NCBI RefSeq assembly: GCF_001467625.1
Contig: NZ_LNYB01000081.1
Location: 206,846-270,845 of the forward strand
Reading direction: 5' to 3'
Length of the DNA stretch: 64,000 nt
Origin: Legionella feeleii
Lineage (GTDB): Bacteria > Pseudomonadota > Gammaproteobacteria > Legionellales > Legionellaceae
This document shows, piece after piece, positions 58,836 through 64,000 of the stretch (position 1 is its first letter; each line of letters begins with the position of its first letter). A model generated the notes under the pieces. The model ran no database searches. It worked only from the letters and a program-made list of their open reading frames with translations, and was not told the origin of the DNA. A program made the translations under genes and the position numbers.

Positions 58836-59636
58836 TCAGATTCCTGGTGCTAAAACGTATAATCCCCAATAAAATAAAGGCGACGCCGCAAGCAAACTGT
58901 CTAAACGATCGAGTACGCCCCCATGGCCAGGAATTAACCGACCAGTATCTTTAAGTTTAGCTCTTCTTTTAAGCATGCTGATAAATAAATCACCGACCAT
59001 GGAAATCAAGGTCGTTGCTATTGCGATGTTAAACCAATGAACAAGGCCTACACGGGGCTGAAAATAATAGTAACCACAGCAAGCCACCAACATTGACAAT
59101 ATAAAACCACCTAACGCACCTTCTACTGTCTTGCCAGGGCTCACCGAGGGGATAAGCTTATGTCGCCCCCACTGTTTACCTGCCAAATAAGCGCCGATAT
59201 CAGTAGCCCAGACCAGAAAAAGCAAATACACAATCAGATCTTTACCTTGCTCCTGTTTATAAATTGCTATCATACTCTGGGCAAATAGGGGCAGCAGCAG
59301 CAGGCAAGCACTGGCAACTATCCAGGAATAACCCCAAACTGTCTGTGATCTAGGGAACAGCGCTATCGCTGCTAAAATAAAGACCCATAGCAAGAGACCA
59401 AGACTCAACCAGTAATAAAAAATATAATAACTTAAACAGGTTGCAGCCAGAAGCAACACAAGAAAAACAATTTTTAATGGTAAGGAAGCGATAGGAATTA
59501 ATCCTAACCATTCAAAACCGCAAGCTAGCATTAAGACCAGCACAAACCCGGCAAAAACCCAGTTTGGTGCATAATAGATAGCAAACAAAACGAGGGGCAC
59601 TAGTACAACTGTAGTTAATAGCCGCTGTTTAAACAT
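58836..59636 (-). CDS. cdsA: Phosphatidate cytidylyltransferase CdsA
   Basis: 266 residues from the ATG at 59636, overlapping the uppS stop by eight bases. Eight hydrophobic segments and the signature S[27 protein letters not shown]. Makes CDP-diacylglycerol for phospholipids. Confidence 0.97.
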   Translation of the reverse strand: MFKQRLLTTVVLVPLVLFAIYYAPNWVFAGFVLVLMLACGFEWLGLIPIASLPLKIVFLVLLLAATCLSYYIFYYWLSLGLLLWVFILAAIALFPRSQTVWGYSWIVASACLLLLPLFAQSMIAIYKQEQGKDLIVYLLFLVWATDIGAYLAGKQWGRHKLIPSVSPGKTVEGALGGFILSMLVACCGYYYFQPRVGLVHWFNIAIATTLISMVGDLFISMLKRRAKLKDTGRLIPGHGGVLDRLDSLLAASPLFYWGLYVLAPGI

Positions 59637-60363
59637 GGTTAACCTCATTAAGTTGTTGCGAGGTTTTACCATAGCGCCGTTCTCGCGAACTAAAGCTGGC
59701 CAATGCTTTTTGGAATGCTTCCGCTGTGAAATCAGGCCAATGTACGTCAGTAAAATACAATTCGGTATAAGCTAGCTGCCAAAGGAAAAAATTGCTAATG
59801 CGTTGCTCGCCACTGGTACGAATAAACAAATCAGGATCCGGCAATCCATGGGTACTGAGCGCTTGTTCAAGAGCAGATTCATTAACTGCCTCGATAGCCA
59901 ACTCACCTGCACACACACGTTTCGCGATGCTCTTTGCAGCCTGGACAAGATCCCATTTACCGCCATAGTTCACCACAACATTCAGGATCAAACGCTTATT
60001 ATTTGCAGTCAGCTCTTCAGCAGCTAACATCTGGGAACACAGGGTTGGTGACAAGGCTTCCCTATCGCCAGTAAAGCGCAGGCAAACACCATGTTGATGG
60101 AGTTCTTGCACTTCATGCCCTAAGGCTTCAATAAAAAGCTGCATCAAAAACTCAACTTCGTTTTCAGGCCTTGACCAGTTTTCACTGCTAAAAGCGAATA
60201 GACTTAGGATTGGAATTTGAGTTTGTAAACAACAACGGATAACCGTTTTTACTGTCTCAACACCAGCACGATGTCCTTCAACTCGCAACAAACCACGGCT
60301 TTGTGCCCAACGTCCATTGCCATCCATCACAATGGCTATGTGTTGAGGTAAGATCTCGTTCAA
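59629..60363 (-). CDS. uppS: Undecaprenyl diphosphate synthase UppS
   Basis: 244 residues. Seen: [10 protein letters not shown] (Mg-binding Asp), F-S-S-E-N-W-x-R-P, and [15 protein letters not shown]. The start is a TTG: an in-frame TGA lies three codons upstream and no ATG occurs before the conserved core. A weak start may set a low level for the carrier lipid synthase. First gene of the envelope block; dxr and frr, common upstream neighbours, are absent. Confidence 0.96.
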   Translation of the reverse strand: MNEILPQHIAIVMDGNGRWAQSRGLLRVEGHRAGVETVKTVIRCCLQTQIPILSLFAFSSENWSRPENEVEFLMQLFIEALGHEVQELHQHGVCLRFTGDREALSPTLCSQMLAAEELTANNKRLILNVVVNYGGKWDLVQAAKSIAKRVCAGELAIEAVNESALEQALSTHGLPDPDLFIRTSGEQRISNFFLWQLAYTELYFTDVHWPDFTAEAFQKALASFSSRERRYGKTSQQLNEVNHV

Positions 60364-60513
60364 CCCAATTCATCCAATACATAAAATGGTGGATAGTCTA
60401 CCCGCTTTATAACAAAATATTAAGTATTGTAAGGTCTAAATATTAATTAGACGTCTTCGGAAACGCCTCGTTACTTTTTACAGGGCCATCCTGCTTAGAA
60501 GTGAAAACCAGTA

Positions 60514-60519
60514 TATAAT
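60514..60519 (+). promoter_or_regulatory. -10 element of gpmI
   Basis: A perfect TATAAT 27 bases before the gpmI ATG; the -35 region is poor (CTGCTT at 60491-60496). Confidence 0.5.
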
Positions 60520-60546
60520 CGGGTTTTACTCCATTGAGATTTTTTG

Positions 60547-62094
60547 ATGCAAAAGATTAAGCCACTCGTCCTGATGATCCTGGATGGTTGGGGTTACCAA
60601 GAAAATACGGCACATAATGCTATTGCTGCAGCCAATACCCCCCAATGGGATGAATGGTGGCAATCCCGCCCGCATATTCTCCTCGATGCCTCAGGTCACC
60701 AGGTTGGTCTGCCAGATGAACAAATGGGCAATTCTGAGGTTGGTCATATGCACATTGGCGCCGGCCGAATTATTTATCAGGACTTTACTCGCATTAACGA
60801 AGCAATCAGTCGTGGTGAATTTGCTAAAAACCCCGTCCTTACTAATCTCATCGAGGATATGCAAAAAAAGAATAAAACCTTGCATGTCATGGGGCTTCTT
60901 TCACCAGGTGGTGTGCATAGCCATGAAAATCACCTCTTCGCTTTTCTGGCTCTCTGCCATCAATTAAAGTTTAGTAATGTATGCCTCCATTTATTTCTGG
61001 ATGGTCGCGATACACCACCCAAAAGTGCCTTGCAAAGCCTGGATAGGCTCAACCAGCATTTAGAACGATACCCTGTCGCTACAATATGTTCCCTTTCAGG
61101 GCGGTATTTTGCCATGGATCGCGATAAGCGCTGGGAACGGGTTGCGCCGGTTTATCGTTTATTAACTGAAGCAAAATCTAACTATCAATTTCAGCGAGCT
61201 GAAACCGCTATAACGACCTTTTACGAGGAAAAAAAATACGATGAATTTATTCCTCCTACACTGATTGGTGCAGGGAAAATGATTGAAGACGGTGATTCAG
61301 TCCTATTTTTTAATTTTCGCGCTGATCGGGCTCGCCAATTAACCCAAGCGTTTCTTGATGAAGAATTTAATGGTTTTATTCGCTCAACTCGCCCGACACT
61401 TGCTCATTTTGTAAGCATGACTCACTATGCAAAAAATTTGGCGACTGAAATAGCCTTCCCTCCAATAACCTTAAATAACACGTTGGGAGAGGTCATCGCC
61501 AACAATGGCTTAAGTCAACTACGCATTGCTGAAACCGAAAAATATGCCCATGTCACATTCTTTTTTAATGGGGGTTCAGAACAAGTATTTCGCAATGAAG
61601 ATAGAATTCTTATTCCTTCCCCGTCAGTCGCTACTTACGATTTATTGCCGGAAATGAGTGCACCGGAACTGACTCGGGCTTTAATAGATGCAATTCGCAG
61701 TGAGGCCTATGATGTCATTATCTGTAATTATGCGAATGCTGACATGGTAGGACACAGTGGCGACTTTAATGCCGCTGTCAAAGCGGTTGAATGCCTCGAT
61801 CAATGCATGCATGATGTGTGGCAAGCTCTAACAGAAACCGGCGGTGCTTTATTAATCACCGCCGACCATGGCAATGCTGAAGCAATGTTTGATGAAACCA
61901 CACAACAGGCACATACAGCACATACCTGCGAACCCGTTCCTTTACTTTATGTAGGAGGAGATTGGCAGTTTAATCAGTCCAAAGGCAGTTTAATTGATGT
62001 AGCGCCCACTATTCTGGCCTTACTTGGTATTACTCAACCCCATGAAATGACTGGTCACGCACTCTTGGTAAAAAATTATGATTTTGCAAATTAA
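60547..62094 (+). CDS. gpmI: 2,3-bisphosphoglycerate-independent phosphoglycerate mutase
   Basis: 515 residues from the ATG at 60547. Seen: M-I-L-D-G-W-G, the phosphorylated Ser63 in G-N-S-E-V-G-H, D-G-R-D-T-P-P-K-S and the C-terminal metal motifs T-A-D-H-G-N-A-E and H-T-x-x-P-V-P. Two Mn ions. Interconverts 3- and 2-phosphoglycerate. It overlaps envC by 17 bases. Confidence 0.98.
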   Translation: MQKIKPLVLMILDGWGYQENTAHNAIAAANTPQWDEWWQSRPHILLDASGHQVGLPDEQMGNSEVGHMHIGAGRIIYQDFTRINEAISRGEFAKNPVLTNLIEDMQKKNKTLHVMGLLSPGGVHSHENHLFAFLALCHQLKFSNVCLHLFLDGRDTPPKSALQSLDRLNQHLERYPVATICSLSGRYFAMDRDKRWERVAPVYRLLTEAKSNYQFQRAETAITTFYEEKKYDEFIPPTLIGAGKMIEDGDSVLFFNFRADRARQLTQAFLDEEFNGFIRSTRPTLAHFVSMTHYAKNLATEIAFPPITLNNTLGEVIANNGLSQLRIAETEKYAHVTFFFNGGSEQVFRNEDRILIPSPSVATYDLLPEMSAPELTRALIDAIRSEAYDVIICNYANADMVGHSGDFNAAVKAVECLDQCMHDVWQALTETGGALLITADHGNAEAMFDETTQQAHTAHTCEPVPLLYVGGDWQFNQSKGSLIDVAPTILALLGITQPHEMTGHALLVKNYDFAN

Positions 62095-63220
62095 AAACCG
62101 TTTATTGACTTCAATTGCCTCAATCCTTTGGTTAACAATACTTTCATTGCCTTTTCTGACAGAGGCATGCTGGGCTGAAAATGCTTCGCTCACCCAGGCT
62201 AAAACGAAATTAAAACGGTTAGACCAGCAAATCAACACCCTGAAACAGACTCTGGCCTCCGTTCAGGACAAGCGTGGGGTACTTAATCAGGAACTGGCCG
62301 GCACTGAAAAACAAATCAGTGATGGCATACGCAAATTGCGTCTTATCCAGCAAGATATGAATTCCAAGCAACGCAAAATTAGTCTTTTGCAACAACATAT
62401 TAATGAACTCAATCAACAACTGGCAGCACAACAGCAATTACTCGCGCAGCATGTGCGCACAAGATATAAAATGGGTGAATATCAACCTCTTAAATGGCTT
62501 GTAAATCAGGATGATCCTTATACAATCAGCAGGTTGTTAACTTTTTACCAATATTTGGTTCAATCACGCCAACACATTATCGATCAGATTGATACGACAA
62601 AGAAGGATATTACCCAAGACCATAACAAGCTTAAAAATGAGCTCACTGAACAACAACATTTACAACACCAGCTTCATAGCCATCAGCAGCAATTAGAGCA
62701 AGATAAGCAATATCATACCGCCGTTATTCAATCACTCGACAACGAAATTGAAACCAAGGAACATACTTTGTCAGAGTATGAACGCAATAAAGAAAATTTG
62801 TCCCGTCTACTTAAAACCCTGGCTCTACAAAGTGTGACTCAAGCTAAAAGACCATTCACGCAAATGAGGCGAAAATTGCCACGCCCTGTTCAAGTCGGAA
62901 GGCAATCTTTGCAAAAAATGAACCAGGGAGTGACATTTTTTGCCGGAGAAGGGACCCCTGTTACTGCCGTTTATCCAGGCAAAGTCGTATTTAGTGATTG
63001 GCTCAATGGTTACGGACTTTTATTAATTCTGGACCATGGTCAAGGCTTTATGACCCTTTATGCCCACAATCAATCTCTCTTTAAACACAAAGGGGCGACT
63101 GTGTTACAAGGTGAACAAATTGCTACTGTAGGCCATAGCGGAGGATTAAAACAAAACGGTCTATACTTTGAAGTAAGGCAGCGTGGAAAAGCGATTCCGC
63201 CACTCGAGTGGTTGTCTTGA
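62078..63220 (+). CDS. envC: EnvC-like murein hydrolase activator
   Basis: 380 residues: signal peptide (cleavage near A-C-W-A), a long coiled coil (residues 40-255, rich in Q, K and E) and a C-terminal LytM/M23-fold domain. The zinc ligands are degenerate: the family's H-x-x-x-D position reads V-T-F-F-A-G, and the usual H-x-H ends as L-Y-F-E. So it should activate amidases without cutting itself, as EnvC does at the division site. The gene order gpmI-envC-ctpA is common. Confidence 0.93.
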   Translation: MILQIKNRLLTSIASILWLTILSLPFLTEACWAENASLTQAKTKLKRLDQQINTLKQTLASVQDKRGVLNQELAGTEKQISDGIRKLRLIQQDMNSKQRKISLLQQHINELNQQLAAQQQLLAQHVRTRYKMGEYQPLKWLVNQDDPYTISRLLTFYQYLVQSRQHIIDQIDTTKKDITQDHNKLKNELTEQQHLQHQLHSHQQQLEQDKQYHTAVIQSLDNEIETKEHTLSEYERNKENLSRLLKTLALQSVTQAKRPFTQMRRKLPRPVQVGRQSLQKMNQGVTFFAGEGTPVTAVYPGKVVFSDWLNGYGLLLILDHGQGFMTLYAHNQSLFKHKGATVLQGEQIATVGHSGGLKQNGLYFEVRQRGKAIPPLEWLS

Positions 63221-63303
63221 TAATCGTCTGGCACTTATATTGCAATGTACAGTGATACCGGAAGATGACGCATACAGCGCCAAACTTACCAAAGGAGAAC
63301 AGT

Positions 63304-64000
63304 ATGCACAACAAACGCCTTTATTTTGGTGCGATCACAGTATGGGTCAGCACAAGCCTTCTTTTTCCACTACAAGCTTATACTGCCGAAGATACCAGCA
63401 CCAAACGAATTCCTATGGAAGATGTGCAACGGTTTTCCAATGCCATCGGTCAAATTAAAAAATATTATGTTAAACCTGTCGATGATAAGGAACTGTTTGA
63501 TAATGCCATACGGGGCATGCTCAGTGGCCTGGATCCCCACTCAACTTACCTGGATGAGGATGCCTTTAAAGAATTACAAACCTCAACCAGTGGTGAATTT
63601 GGCGGCCTGGGCATTGAAGTGACGATGGAGGATGGTGTAGTAAAAGTTGTCACTCCTTTGGTCGACACCCCCGCATTCAAAGCAGGTATTAAAGCCGGTG
63701 ACTATATCATTAAATTGGGGAACCAATCGGTGCAAGGAATCAGCTTAAAAGAAGCGGTTGAATTAATGCGGGGCAAGGAAGGTACTACCCTGGATTTAAC
63801 TATTTTACGTAAAGGTGAGAATAAACCACTCAATTTTTCACTGGTACGTGAAAAAATTCTGATCAAGAGCGTAAAAAGCAAATTACTGGACGATGGCTAT
63901 GGTTATGTACGCCTAACCCAATTCCAGGCGATGACTGGCGAAGATATGGAAAAAGCCATCAGCCAGTTAAAACAACAGTCTGGCGGGAAACTTAAAGGCC
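63304..64000 (+). CDS. ctpA: C-terminal processing peptidase CtpA (S41), 3' end outside window
   Basis: The first 232 codons of an S41 protease from the ATG at 63304, with AAAGGAG upstream. A signal peptide ends near Q-A-Y-T-A. Then follow the S41 N-terminal helical segment (Y-Y-V-K-P-V-D and G-M-L-S-G-L-D-P-H-S-T-Y-L), a PDZ domain (G-I-E-V through I-L-R-K-G) and the start of the protease domain (G-Y-G-Y-V-R-L-T-Q-F). The catalytic Ser-Lys dyad is beyond the edge. Confidence 0.96.
   Translation, partial: MHNKRLYFGAITVWVSTSLLFPLQAYTAEDTSTKRIPMEDVQRFSNAIGQIKKYYVKPVDDKELFDNAIRGMLSGLDPHSTYLDEDAFKELQTSTSGEFGGLGIEVTMEDGVVKVVTPLVDTPAFKAGIKAGDYIIKLGNQSVQGISLKEAVELMRGKEGTTLDLTILRKGENKPLNFSLVREKILIKSVKSKLLDDGYGYVRLTQFQAMTGEDMEKAISQLKQQSGGKLKG

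Overview
The window looks like chromosomal DNA of a Legionella-like gammaproteobacterium. It is moderately AT-rich and mixes gammaproteobacterial housekeeping blocks (recG; leu operon; rplU-rpmA-obgE; rplY-pth-ychF; ispB followed by tRNA-Pro; uppS-cdsA-rseP-bamA-skp-lpxD-fabZ-lpxA) with genes typical of Legionellales: an IcmL-like protein, large proteins with eukaryotic-type protease and ankyrin domains, and proteins with glutamate-rich C-termini like Dot/Icm secretion signals. No dot/icm genes lie in the window, so the link to that system is inference.

Layout. 1-4000: serpin C-terminus, a tiny NapE/TorE-like protein, an AI-2E family exporter, recG. 4000-4550: a gene-free stretch with three perfect DnaA boxes and a mosaic repeat. 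4553-10600, plus strand: PP-loop/NFACT-R RNA-modification protein, tusA, cation-diffusion transporter, 2-hydroxyacid dehydrogenase, ZIP transporter, Maf, patatin phospholipase. 10639-16263, minus strand: a complete leucine operon (a leuA-ilvE fusion, then leuC, leuD, leuB), preceded by a long leader with two leucine-rich peptides, an antiterminator and a terminator. 16500-22391: ClC channel, IcmL-like protein, M13 peptidase, heptamer repeat, effector candidate. 22432-31744: radA, FAD oxidoreductase, xseB-ispA, MscS channel, a hydrolase remnant, cinA-like, obgE, rpmA-rplU, rplY, pth. 31923-41532: ychF, LuxR-type regulator, repeats, calpain-like protein, diguanylate cyclase, ispB, tRNA-Pro, and a C58-like/ankyrin protein whose 3' end is decaying. 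41533-49484: beta-barrel protein, GH17-like glucanase, bufferin-like peptide, YceI-cytochrome b561-YceI operon, acetoacetate decarboxylase family protein, MBL hydrolase, adenylate cyclase. 49967-60363, minus strand: serS, crcB and the envelope block. 60547-64000, plus strand: gpmI, envC and the start of ctpA.

Functional logic. The envelope block joins undecaprenyl and phospholipid synthesis, outer-membrane protein assembly and lipid A synthesis; lpxB, normally next, is absent and crcB-serS follow instead. The leucine operon appears to be controlled by ribosome-mediated attenuation rather than by LeuA feedback, because IlvE replaces the usual LeuA regulatory domain. The most notable items are the tandem-leader attenuator with the LeuA-IlvE fusion, the calpain-like and C58-like/ankyrin effector candidates, coding-like sequence beyond the stop codon of the latter, and the DnaA-box cluster next to recG.
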